A stretch of 41,356 nucleotides of DNA from Candidatus Zixiibacteriota bacterium (lineage in GTDB: Bacteria; Zixibacteria; MSB-5A5; UM-FILTER-46-8): positions 1-41,356 of the forward strand of contig JALSTH010000095.1 in assembly GCA_026983835.1 (NCBI GenBank), in the 5' to 3' direction. A program made the position numbers and the translations under genes. Shown piece after piece: positions 25,194-33,627 of the stretch. The notes beneath the pieces are model-generated. The model saw only the letters and a program-made list of their open reading frames with translations, made no database searches and was not told the origin of the DNA. The number at the start of each line of letters is the position of its first letter. Position 1 is the stretch's first letter.

Positions 25194-26576
25194 CTAACCT
25201 ATACCGAGTACTATTTTTGCGGTTGCGAAGTAGATAAACAGCCCTGTAATATCCACAATCGTCGTCAAGGCGGGACTGGCTACTACCGCCGGATCGAATT
25301 TCAGCTTCACCGCCGCCAGGGGCAATAAAGCTCCGATTAGCGTAGCAGTGATGACCTGCAATGCTAATGCCATTGCAATAGCGATTCCAATTGAGCTTAC
25401 CGAATACCCCACAGGGAGATTTGTCCTTCCTGCAAGCAGGACAACTCTCCCATAGGCCAAAATCGCCAGGATGAAGCCGAGCAACAGGGCTACCTTCAAT
25501 TCTTTTTTTAGCACTCGAAAAACATCTTTCGGAGATATCTCTTGCATCGCTAAAGCTCTAACAACAAGCGTTGATGATTGGCTACCCGTATTACCGCCAG
25601 TATCAGCGAGCATCGGCATAAATGTGGCAAGCACGGCGAACTGGAGGAGAAGCCCCTCAAAACTTTGGACAATAAATCCGGAGATAAGCCCCAAACCCGC
25701 CAAAACTATAATCCAACCACATCTGTTTTTGAAATGCACCCAGGCTGAAGTATGAAGATAAACTCCAACCTCATGTTCTCCGCCTATAGCCATCAGTTTT
25801 TCCATATCTTCCGTTTGTTCCTGAGTGATGATGTCTAATGCGTCATCGTGGGTGATAATTCCAACTAAAACATTTTTCTCATTTACCACAGGAATAGCGA
25901 TGAGATCATATTTTTGAATTTTTCTGGCTGCGGATTCTTGATCATCGGAGGCCCGAGAAAAAACCATATCACGATGCATTATCTTCGTTATTTTGGTTTG
26001 AGGTGCCGCGAGGATCAAATCTTTGAGGGATACAAAACCCATAAGGTGTCGATCCTCATCCAAAACATAAGCGTAATAGATGGTTTCTTTGTCCGGAGCC
26101 TCATGGCGGAGTTTATCTATTGCTTCTTCGGCGGTTAGATTGGGGGATAACACGGCATAATCCGAGGTCATCACGGCACCGGCGGTGCCTTCGGCATAGG
26201 ATGAAAGCCTCCTGATATCCTCCCGCTCCGCTTTAGCCATCGCCCACAATATTGTTTCCTGCCTGTTTTCAGGTAGATTTTTGAAGAGATTCACGCGATC
26301 ATCTGGAGCCATATCGGAGAGTAATTGTGCCAGTTCTTCGCGATTTAGCATATCGGCGATCTCCATTTGTTGCCATTCTTCGAGGTGGCTGAATATTTCC
26401 GCCCTCAATTCCGGTTGGAGATTGAATAATATCCTCCACGCCTCGGCAGCTGATAGTGCTTCCAAAAATTCCGCTATTATCGCCGGATGCGATTCGGCAC
26501 AAAAGCTACGAAGCCCCTCGATATCATTTTTGCGAATAAATTCCCGTAGCTCAGGAGCTAACAATGGATTTTTCAT
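25194..26576 (-). CDS. mgtE: Magnesium transporter MgtE
   Basis: A 460-residue magnesium channel. The cytosolic N-domain is a helical superhelix (EEWQQMEIADMLNREELAQL region), followed by two CBS domains (about 135-260; AVMTSDYAVLSPNLTAEEAI and KIMHRDMVFSRASDDQ) that sense intracellular magnesium, a plug helix and five transmembrane helices with PMLADTGGNTGSQSSTLVVR, the conserved selectivity region. Length and order match characterised MgtE. The ATG has a CGAGGATAG site. The upstream 293-base divergent region shows no M-box magnesium riboswitch that I can recognise, so control is probably through the CBS domains. Confidence 0.96.
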   Translation of the reverse strand: MKNPLLAPELREFIRKNDIEGLRSFCAESHPAIIAEFLEALSAAEAWRILFNLQPELRAEIFSHLEEWQQMEIADMLNREELAQLLSDMAPDDRVNLFKNLPENRQETILWAMAKAEREDIRRLSSYAEGTAGAVMTSDYAVLSPNLTAEEAIDKLRHEAPDKETIYYAYVLDEDRHLMGFVSLKDLILAAPQTKITKIMHRDMVFSRASDDQESAARKIQKYDLIAIPVVNEKNVLVGIITHDDALDIITQEQTEDMEKLMAIGGEHEVGVYLHTSAWVHFKNRCGWIIVLAGLGLISGFIVQSFEGLLLQFAVLATFMPMLADTGGNTGSQSSTLVVRALAMQEISPKDVFRVLKKELKVALLLGFILAILAYGRVVLLAGRTNLPVGYSVSSIGIAIAMALALQVITATLIGALLPLAAVKLKFDPAVVASPALTTIVDITGLFIYFATAKIVLGIG

Positions 26577-26869
26577 ACTATCCTCGGTCCAATTATGATG
26601 GATGGTAATGCCGAAATTCTTCTGCGAATTTTTATAGTCGAATATCCCTAAACTAAAAAAATACCCATCCTGAAGTAAAGGGATTAATTTCGTTTTATTC
26701 TTTCTATGAGTCTGTTTGGTGATGGGGGGATATTTTCCCTTTGAATATTTTGAATCGGTTTCGCGGTTCCCACTTAAAATAGGACTTGTTTATAATTCCA
26801 AAAAACCTATTTTATTATAATAGCAACAAATTTGGAATGAACCATAGGGTTTATTATTCGGAGTATTTT
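26577..26869. other. Divergent intergenic region between mgtE and the AlkP-family gene
   Basis: No gene is supported in these 293 bases. An inverted repeat, ATTCCAAA (26795-26802) and TTTGGAAT (26831-26838), with 28 bases between, surrounds a perfect TATAAT (26816-26821). The rest is AT-rich with no further signal that I could read. Confidence 0.5.
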
Positions 26870-28792
26870 ATGAATTCACTGACAGGAAATAGATTTTGGG
26901 CTATATTATGGAAAAACACTAAAGAGGGAATAATCTCCGGCGTTTTGGGGGGAATATTGGGGGGATTAGTATATGCATTGATAGAAGCGGTAATACTGAG
27001 TTTTTATAAACCGACATTGCTTTTGACAGCTCTCGCCTATTATCCTTTGTACGGTATCCGATACGGCATTGTTTTCGGGGTTATAATTTCGCTCCTATAC
27101 ATATTCTTTCCGAAAAGATCAAAGATTAAATATCTAAATGAAATTCTTTTTATATCCATCGCTATTATGCCTTTGGGGCCCCAATTAAGCATAATATTAC
27201 GCCGTACAAGCCTAAATCTAGGTCAATTGTCTATTACGGGTATAATCTCCTATACATTGATATTCGCAATCCTATGGTTTTTTTACCTATTAGTAATATT
27301 CTTTCTAAAAAGATTAGGAAAGGCTATTGGATTAGGCTGGAGGAAGTTTGGTTATATAGTTTATGCGTTTGTAACGGCCATTCTTGCGCTGCTTGTTATA
27401 TCTACCTCATCGTCGGAAGGTTATTTCGAACCTTATAATGAAACCGATAATGTCAAAGTAAAAGATGAGCCATATGTATTCTTGATTATTGTCGATACAT
27501 TGCGTCACGATTGGTTGTCCCCATATGGTTATAATATAAATACTCCCAACATTCAAAATCTTTGTGATGATGGCATCTTATATCAAAATATGTTTTCCCA
27601 ATGCTCGTGGACAAGGCCATCGATTGCAAGCATTATGACATCATTATATCCGTCTCAGCATGGTGTAGAGTCATTTATTGACATCCTTAATCCTAATAGT
27701 AAAACATTAGCTTTATCATTGAGAAGGGCGGGTTATTATACCGTTGGTTTTTGCAATAACCCCCACTTGCTTGCGGCGAATAATTTCAATATTGGGTTTA
27801 ATTACTATAAATACCTCGCTCCATTAGAACTACTGCCGGTTGATGACAATGCTCCCACTTTGGATTTCGTTAATTATTTGGGAAGATTCGCTAAAAGGCG
27901 TTTCTTGCAATTCTATCCCGAAAAAGCTGTAAAGTTTTATTATCATGATGCTATCGATGTGACCAATAAAGTAATTGATTGGGTATCAAAAAATGAAGAT
28001 AAAAAGTTTTTTATGTTTATTCATTATATGGATCCCCATGGACCCTATTTCAAACATCCCTATAATGGTGAATATTACAAACCTCCTACCAACTGGCGGG
28101 AGAGCAACTATTCACCTGATACAATGGAATATGCGGCTGGTTTGTACCGAGAGGATGTTGAATACTTAGATAAAGGGATAGGTGTCCTGTTCGATTATCT
28201 TAAAAATCAGGGGATTTACGACAATTCTTTAATCATTTTAACCGCCGACCATGGAGAGGAGTTTTATGATCATAAGGGGGCGACCCATGGAAGAACACTC
28301 TATGAGGAAATGACACATGTTCCTCTGATATTAAAACTCCCTCATTCGGAGAAAAGAGGAACTGTCGATAAGCATCTCGTTCAATCCGTAGATATCGCTC
28401 CTACAGCTGCGAATTTTGTCGGTGCGGAATTTTTCAAGGATTGGCAAGGGAAGGATATATTTTCAAATGGAATAACAAATTGGAGCATAGCCCAACTGAA
28501 AAAGGCAGGTCTAAGGCCCACAGCCATCAGGAACTTGAAGGAGAAATTATATATAACCTATAATACTGATAAAACGCTCCCCCCTGTCGGATATTATGAT
28601 ATAATAAAGGATCCGAAAGAACAGCACAATTTAGCGGCGGATTCCTCTTATAGAGGTAAAATAAAGGCACTAGAAGATACCTTAAATTACTTAAACTCGA
28701 TTTTGTCCGCTAAAGGAACACAGGCAATGCAGAGAGAACTTGATAGCACTACAAAGGAACGGCTAAAGGCTTTAGGATATATAGAGGGCTAA
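26870..28792 (+). CDS. Membrane-anchored AlkP-superfamily (sulfatase-fold) hydrolase or transferase
   Basis: A 640-residue protein. About 180 N-terminal residues form five or so transmembrane helices (EGIISGVLGGILGGLVYALI, YGIRYGIVFGVIISLLYIFF, ISYTLIFAILWFFYLLVIFF), and the catalytic domain lies outside. Metal and catalytic motifs are present: IVDTLRHD (Asp at about 209), SQCSWTRPSIASIMTSLYPS with Thr at about 248 as nucleophile, HYMDPHGPY, and TADHGEEF. A sulfatase would have Cys or Ser (made into formylglycine) there; the Thr and the missing Arg instead fit phosphoglycerol- or phosphoethanolamine-type transferases and phosphohydrolases. The C-terminus ends ERLKALGYIEG. I chose the ATG at 26870 for its CGGAG site; a TTG 84 bases upstream is in frame but has no site. 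Substrate unknown. Confidence 0.85.
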   Translation: MNSLTGNRFWAILWKNTKEGIISGVLGGILGGLVYALIEAVILSFYKPTLLLTALAYYPLYGIRYGIVFGVIISLLYIFFPKRSKIKYLNEILFISIAIMPLGPQLSIILRRTSLNLGQLSITGIISYTLIFAILWFFYLLVIFFLKRLGKAIGLGWRKFGYIVYAFVTAILALLVISTSSSEGYFEPYNETDNVKVKDEPYVFLIIVDTLRHDWLSPYGYNINTPNIQNLCDDGILYQNMFSQCSWTRPSIASIMTSLYPSQHGVESFIDILNPNSKTLALSLRRAGYYTVGFCNNPHLLAANNFNIGFNYYKYLAPLELLPVDDNAPTLDFVNYLGRFAKRRFLQFYPEKAVKFYYHDAIDVTNKVIDWVSKNEDKKFFMFIHYMDPHGPYFKHPYNGEYYKPPTNWRESNYSPDTMEYAAGLYREDVEYLDKGIGVLFDYLKNQGIYDNSLIILTADHGEEFYDHKGATHGRTLYEEMTHVPLILKLPHSEKRGTVDKHLVQSVDIAPTAANFVGAEFFKDWQGKDIFSNGITNWSIAQLKKAGLRPTAIRNLKEKLYITYNTDKTLPPVGYYDIIKDPKEQHNLAADSSYRGKIKALEDTLNYLNSILSAKGTQAMQRELDSTTKERLKALGYIEG

Positions 28793-28793
28793 A

Positions 28794-28823
28794 TTTCATA
28801 GGTGCTATGAAACAGTGTTTTTT
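28794..28823 (+). terminator. Intrinsic terminator after the AlkP-family gene
   Basis: TTTCATAG (28794-28801) and CTATGAAA (28805-28812) pair perfectly around a 3-base loop, followed by CAGTG and six T (28818-28823). The stem is AT-rich and the T-run is set back by five bases, so it may be weak. Confidence 0.6.
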
Positions 28824-28916
28824 GTTGCGATATATCTATAGTAAATGCGAAAATGGATTTTGGGGTTGCGATTTAACCCTATTGTATTTTTATTTTAAAC
28901 CATACTTTAATTTAGA

Positions 28917-28922
28917 TATAAT
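28917..28922 (+). promoter_or_regulatory. -10 box for the beta-helix gene
   Basis: A perfect TATAAT stands 51 bases before the ATG; the matching -35 position (TTTAAA, 28894-28899) is poor. A GGGGAGG ribosome binding site lies before the ATG. Confidence 0.4.
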
Positions 28923-28973
28923 GAGCCATATTCATTTGGAAATCCTTATATTCACTCTTTTTGGGGAGGTGTT

Positions 28974-30602
28974 ATGAATAGATATATTTCTCTCCTACTT
29001 ATCGCTGTCCTATATTTTTCACTTGAACCAGCTTCTTCTTATGCGACCATTGTAGGAGGTGATGTCTGGGGGGAATGGAATCCGAACGGCAATAATTATT
29101 ATGTATATACGGACCTCCATATCCCACCAGATTCTACCCTTATAATCGATCCGGGTTGCAGAATTATCTTTCTGGGCAATTATAAATTATCCGTTGATTC
29201 TTCGTCGACTCTGACAGCGATAGGGACTGAGAGCGATTCAATAATATTCACCCCTGAAGATACGGTAAATGGCTGGGGTGGAATAAGATTTTATAAGGCA
29301 AGCAATAACTCACGATTGTCTTATTGCCGTATAGAATGGGTTAGAACATATAACGCCGGGGCTGGAATTAGTTGCGATCAATCCTCTCCCGAAATAAGCA
29401 ACAATACCATCACCAATAATTCCGCCGGAGGAAATGGCGGGGGAATCTTTTGTCGGTATTCGAATCCCATAATAACAAACAATACCATAAGCAATAATTT
29501 TGTTTCTACTGTTTCTTCTGGAGGAGGGGGCATTTGCTGTATGTATTCCTGTCCAATAATAAAAGATAATTTAATTAGTAATAATTCTGTTTATAGATTT
29601 GGTAATAGTAATGGTGGCGGATTTTATTGCTTTCATTCAGTGGGTATTATAGAAAACAATGAAATTGTCGGCAATTCAGCAAAACACGGGGGCGGAATTT
29701 ATTGCTTTTATTCCAACCCTACTATAGGCAAAAATAATATTCGCTCAAACATCGCCAGATATGGAGGTGGAATTTATTGTTTAAACTCAGGTCCTACTAT
29801 AAGGGAAAACAGTATAAATAATAATAATGTTTACAAATGTGGAGGTGCGATTTTTTGCAAATCATCTCACCCCATTATGACAAAAAATGTTATCAATAAT
29901 AATTCCGCTGATTATTTCGGCGGAGGTATTTTCAATTATTTTTCCTCGCCGGAACTGATTAATAATACTATAAGCGGTAATTGTGCTGATAGTAGCGGAG
30001 GTGGAATTTATTGCTATCATCATTCGGTCCCGGTTGTAGTAAATACAATCTTCTGGGCTGATTCCGCAAGCTCTTTGGAAGAGATATATTTAGGTAATTA
30101 TTCTTCGATAACTATAACTTATTCCGATATAGATGGTTCGTGGTTTGGCGAAGGAAATATCGACTCCGATCCAATGTTTGTTGATCCCGAGAATGGTAAC
30201 TTTCACATTCAATGGGGTTCTCCTTGCATAGACGCCGGCGACCCAGATTCTCCACCCGACTCCGATGGTACTACAGCTGATATAGGCGCATTTTCTTACT
30301 ATCAAAACACTGGCATCAATGATGATAATATAATATCTCAAGATTATAAATTATTGCAGAATTACCCTAACCCCTTTAATTCTATGACCAAGATTAGTTA
30401 TTCACTCCCACGAAGAGGTAAGGTATTCTTAAATATCTACAATCTAATGGGACAACGGGTAGCAACATTGGTTAAAGATTACCAACAAATGGGGGTGCAT
30501 AGTGTCAGCTGGGATGCATCGGACTATTCCAGCGGCACATATTTCTGTAAGTTGACTGCCGGGAAGAAGGTTTTCACCAATCGGATGACATTACTGAAAT
30601 AA
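28974..30602 (+). CDS. Secreted right-handed beta-helix protein with a C-terminal T9SS-type sorting domain
   Basis: A 542-residue exported protein. A signal peptide (about 1-23, SSYA) is followed by a beta-rich cap, then about nine parallel beta-helix coils (about 120-350) of the type GGGIYCFYSNPTIxxNxIxxN, each about 26 residues. A conserved C-cap follows (SPCIDAGDPDSPPDSDGTTA). The last 86 residues (457-542), from DYKLLQNYPNPFN to FTNRMTLLK, form a sorting/FlgD-Ig-like domain that in FCB-group bacteria directs proteins through the type IX secretion system and is often cleaved at the surface. Beta-helix proteins of this kind bind or cut polysaccharides, but no lyase or hydrolase site is recognisable. 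Cysteines recur at one fixed place in eight coils. Confidence 0.93.
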   Translation: MNRYISLLLIAVLYFSLEPASSYATIVGGDVWGEWNPNGNNYYVYTDLHIPPDSTLIIDPGCRIIFLGNYKLSVDSSSTLTAIGTESDSIIFTPEDTVNGWGGIRFYKASNNSRLSYCRIEWVRTYNAGAGISCDQSSPEISNNTITNNSAGGNGGGIFCRYSNPIITNNTISNNFVSTVSSGGGGICCMYSCPIIKDNLISNNSVYRFGNSNGGGFYCFHSVGIIENNEIVGNSAKHGGGIYCFYSNPTIGKNNIRSNIARYGGGIYCLNSGPTIRENSINNNNVYKCGGAIFCKSSHPIMTKNVINNNSADYFGGGIFNYFSSPELINNTISGNCADSSGGGIYCYHHSVPVVVNTIFWADSASSLEEIYLGNYSSITITYSDIDGSWFGEGNIDSDPMFVDPENGNFHIQWGSPCIDAGDPDSPPDSDGTTADIGAFSYYQNTGINDDNIISQDYKLLQNYPNPFNSMTKISYSLPRRGKVFLNIYNLMGQRVATLVKDYQQMGVHSVSWDASDYSSGTYFCKLTAGKKVFTNRMTLLK

Positions 30603-30780
30603 TTTGACTTTAGATATTATTCGATTATTTTAAGATAAAAGATATAAAATCTCTTCTTCGGTTTTACGGATACCGATGATAGGTGATGTTTTATGTATAA
30701 AAACAGGCTATATACTGGGAAATAATCATAGGGTTATCCGAATCGAATATGTGAAGGGATGTATCATCAAGGAGGCATTA

Positions 30781-32613
30781 ATGGAAAAGTCTTTTTATCT
30801 TGCGTTCGTAATTTTACTCTTTTGGGTTGGTAATACCTTTGCTCAAAATATACTATGGTATAAAACCTACGGGGGTAGCTCGTCTGATGAATGTTATTGC
30901 GCAATCCCGACCAATGACAGTGGATTTATAATGGCTGGTTGGAACGCCTCGTATTCAGGTGGAGAAGATGTGGATGCATGGCTTTTAAAAACCGATTCCG
31001 AAGGTAATATGGTTTGGAGTAGAATGTTTGGAGGCGGAAGACCTGATATGTTTTATCATGTTGATCAAACCCCCGATGGGGGCTATATCGCTTGTGGCCG
31101 TACCCATTCTGTTCATGCTAGTATCGATATGTATGTGGTAAGAACCGATTCTTTGGGAAATCTGTTATGGCAGAATACTTATGGGGGTGACTTAGATGAT
31201 AGAGGCCGTCATATTGTCCAAACAACAGATGGGGGGTTTTTATTTACGGGATCGACCAATTCTTATCATTCTAACCCCGATGTGTTTATTGTAAAAACGG
31301 ATTCGCTTGGGGATACTATGTGGACACGCGGTTTTGATCGTTCCGGGCTTCCCAATCCAAATGGGGATTATGGGCATTGTGCACAACAAACACAGGATGG
31401 GGGCTATATAATAGCCGGCATCACGGGGAGCGATTCTACCGTAAGGGATTATTGGATAATAAAAACCGATTCTCTCGGAGATACACTCTGGACAAAAGTT
31501 TATGGTGGAGCCCGCGAAGAGGAAAGTAAGGTTGTGCAAATTACCTCTGACGGCGGATACATTATCGGTGGCAGGACTATGTCTTTCGGACCACCCGGGC
31601 AGAATTTCTGGCTCTTGAAATTGGACGAGGATGGAGATTCATTATGGGCGGGAATTTATGGTGGAGATAAGAACGATCGCTCCTATTGGGCTCAGGAAAC
31701 ATCCGATAGCGGATATATAATGGTTGGGCATTCTCAATCCTACGGTAACGGCGGATATGATATTTATGTCGTTAAAACGGATTCTGTTGGGAATATGATT
31801 TGGGAACAGGTTTATGGCGGAACCGAAGACGAGTTCGGATATCAGATTACGGAAATGGAGGATAGTTATATTATCGGCGGCTGGACACAATCCATAGGTA
31901 ATGGGAACGATGATTTTTATCTGCTGAAAATCGGTAAGAAACTGATTTCCATTGATATGGAACCCGATAATCCACCGGTGATTGTTTCAAGGGGTGGAAT
32001 TATAGGATTTCAGGGGGAACTATCCAATAATGCTCTTAACTCCCAACAAGCTATTGTTTGGTATAAATTGTTGTTACCGGAAGGGGAATATTACGAATTT
32101 AGCCATCAGGATACCGTTGATTTATCGGGTAATGAGAGTATGTTTTGGCATCCATTGACTCTGAGAGTCCCCGGCAACGCCGAGTACGGGGATTATCTCC
32201 TAATAGCCTACTGTGGAATTGAATATCAAAATATTATCGACTCCTCCTATTTTGAATTTACTGTTTTTGACTCTTTGGAAATTCGTCATACTTGCTCTAA
32301 ATGGGTATTGGAACAAAAGGATGAGAACTCATCATCAATTGCCCAAATTGATCAAAATTTACGAGTGAATAATTATCCCAACCCATTTAATGCCGAAACG
32401 AGGATTGAATATTTAGTTGCGATTTCCACAGATGTTAAAATCGAAGTTTTCAATATTCAAGGCCAACTGTTGGAAAAACTATTCGATGGCCCTCAGCAAC
32501 CGGGATGGCATTGGGTGAAGTGGGATGCATCAAAATATTCATCCGGCGTTTATCAATATAGGATAGAAATCGGCGATAGGATCATATCAAAAAGGATGAC
32601 ATTAGTTAAGTAA
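30781..32613 (+). CDS. Secreted seven-bladed beta-propeller protein with a C-terminal T9SS-type sorting domain
   Basis: A 610-residue exported protein. After a signal peptide (about 1-21, NTFAQN) come seven repeats of about 50 residues with the pattern DSGFIMAGW...WLLKTDSEGNMVWSRMFGG, most consistent with a seven-bladed propeller of short strands. The seven turns read SGFIMAGW, GGYIACGR, GGFLFTGS, GGYIIAGI, GGYIIGGR, SGYIMVGH and DSYIIGGW. An Ig-like segment follows (about 390-510, ISIDMEPDNPPVIVSRGG), and the last 75 residues form a sorting domain with NYPNPFNAETRIEY and FNIQGQ. The ATG at 30781 has an AAGGAGG site; the frame is open upstream. Function, beyond being a surface or secreted scaffold, is unknown. 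Confidence 0.92.
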   Translation: MEKSFYLAFVILLFWVGNTFAQNILWYKTYGGSSSDECYCAIPTNDSGFIMAGWNASYSGGEDVDAWLLKTDSEGNMVWSRMFGGGRPDMFYHVDQTPDGGYIACGRTHSVHASIDMYVVRTDSLGNLLWQNTYGGDLDDRGRHIVQTTDGGFLFTGSTNSYHSNPDVFIVKTDSLGDTMWTRGFDRSGLPNPNGDYGHCAQQTQDGGYIIAGITGSDSTVRDYWIIKTDSLGDTLWTKVYGGAREEESKVVQITSDGGYIIGGRTMSFGPPGQNFWLLKLDEDGDSLWAGIYGGDKNDRSYWAQETSDSGYIMVGHSQSYGNGGYDIYVVKTDSVGNMIWEQVYGGTEDEFGYQITEMEDSYIIGGWTQSIGNGNDDFYLLKIGKKLISIDMEPDNPPVIVSRGGIIGFQGELSNNALNSQQAIVWYKLLLPEGEYYEFSHQDTVDLSGNESMFWHPLTLRVPGNAEYGDYLLIAYCGIEYQNIIDSSYFEFTVFDSLEIRHTCSKWVLEQKDENSSSIAQIDQNLRVNNYPNPFNAETRIEYLVAISTDVKIEVFNIQGQLLEKLFDGPQQPGWHWVKWDASKYSSGVYQYRIEIGDRIISKRMTLVK

Positions 32614-32710
32614 ATTCGTAGGTCACGCCAGATGGTTTAATTTCCATAAAATGGTTTGATTTTTATAAGTTGGTTAAATAGCTGAGGAAACTGCCGATAA
32701 TAAACTTAAC

Positions 32711-32803
32711 AGGAGGTATCCCAAGGAGCCCCGACCGAAGTGACCTTGGCTGGAGGGTGGCAATTATTAGGCTCCATAGCCCCGCTTAGCGGGGCTATTT
32801 TTT
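32711..32803 (+). ncRNA. Structured RNA element with switching stems and terminator
   Basis: Downstream of the propeller gene, CCAAGG (32721-32726) can pair with CCTTGG (32744-32749), but GGAGCC (32725-32730) can instead pair with GGCTCC (32770-32775). The two stems share two bases and exclude each other. A perfect terminator follows at 32776. AGGAGG (32711-32716) stands just before. Together this looks like a small RNA or attenuator with a built-in terminator, but no gene follows it on this strand. It matches no class I know. Confidence 0.4.
32776..32803 (+). terminator. Strong intrinsic terminator
   Basis: ATAGCCCCGC (32776-32785), loop TTA, GCGGGGCTAT (32789-32798), then TTTTT to 32803. 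Ten perfect base pairs. It ends transcription from the left, before the convergent DUF4412 gene. Confidence 0.9.
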
Positions 32804-32836
32804 CAAGTTTTCTGATAACTTCGGTTTGGTGAAAAG

Positions 32837-33607
32837 TTAGTGTTTTAGCATCTTCGATAAATCGGATTTTTCCTTTTTAAACCCGGATGGGATTTCAAAC
32901 TCATCAGGATTTATTTTCGTCTCTTTGACATCAGTCATCACGGTATTATTCTTGGACTTCATCCCCCCTATAATATCCATAACCATCTCCGATTCCATAG
33001 TCATCCCTTTTATCTTGTTAAACTCGGAAAACATATTGTTCTCGCCCGGAGAGATCATTTCCAAAAACTGTAAATACTCATCGCCCATACCCAAATCCTC
33101 AGCCGCCCATATCTCCATAACTTCCTTCCCGTTTCGGGAAATGCTATACTTATCACATTTATGCCCCAAAATCGACTTTGTCTCCTTGGTCTTCGATACG
33201 CTCATAGGCGAAAACATTTTAGCCATCATATCCTTCATCATATCCTGCTGTTCCTTCGGAAGATCTTTCATCGCTTCTTTCATCCTTGGGGAATCACCGC
33301 CCATAATCGATTTTGTCATCGCTTTTATTTCGGAAACCGGAGCTTCCTGATATGTTTTCTTCGCATAATCGACAAAATAAAGCATCCCCTTATCAATCCG
33401 CAGTATAACCCCGGAGCTATCGGAACTGTTGATGGATTTAATTTTCCCTTTGTCAATATAAATCGTGGAATAATCGGTGGAGAGATTAGTTCCCATCGGA
33501 GTAGTCATCTCAGTAGTGGATTTTTCCTGAAAGATATATCCGCCGAATGCGGTAGAAAACGATAATCCCACAATTACCATTATAGCTATGTAATACAATT
33601 TTTTCAT
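32837..33607 (-). CDS. Exported DUF4412-domain protein
   Basis: A 256-residue exported protein with a signal peptide (about 1-22, STAFGG). The mature part follows the DUF4412 plan: a beta-rich start with an EKSTTEMTTPMGTNLSTDYS segment, IYIDKGKIKS and LRIDKGMLYFVDYAKKTYQE, then a Met-rich helical insert (DLPKEQQDMMKDMMAKMFSP), then GHKCDKYSISRNGKEVMEIW and a C-terminal FEIPSGFKKEK. In this family the first half resembles lipoprotein-binding LolA/VioE-type sandwiches, but no activity is known. It starts 20 bases after the Fe-S oxidoreductase gene with an AGGAGG site, so the two are probably co-transcribed. Confidence 0.85.
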   Translation of the reverse strand: MKKLYYIAIMVIVGLSFSTAFGGYIFQEKSTTEMTTPMGTNLSTDYSTIYIDKGKIKSINSSDSSGVILRIDKGMLYFVDYAKKTYQEAPVSEIKAMTKSIMGGDSPRMKEAMKDLPKEQQDMMKDMMAKMFSPMSVSKTKETKSILGHKCDKYSISRNGKEVMEIWAAEDLGMGDEYLQFLEMISPGENNMFSEFNKIKGMTMESEMVMDIIGGMKSKNNTVMTDVKETKINPDEFEIPSGFKKEKSDLSKMLKH

Positions 33608-33627
33608 TTAAGCCTCCTAATCGTTGA

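Noticed and set aside
26577-26800. M-box magnesium riboswitch before mgtE
   Set aside because: None of the conserved M-box words or stems could be found on the minus strand before the gene.
29375-30015. Regular DNA repeats that could be taken for a CRISPR array or satellite
   Set aside because: They are diverged repeats of a coding beta-helix, in frame throughout, with no constant spacer/repeat lengths.
32754-32775. AGGGTGG word before a terminator, recalling the T-box antiterminator
   Set aside because: The rest of the T-box consensus (ACCGCG) and the upstream specifier stem are missing, and no aminoacyl-tRNA synthetase or amino acid gene follows.
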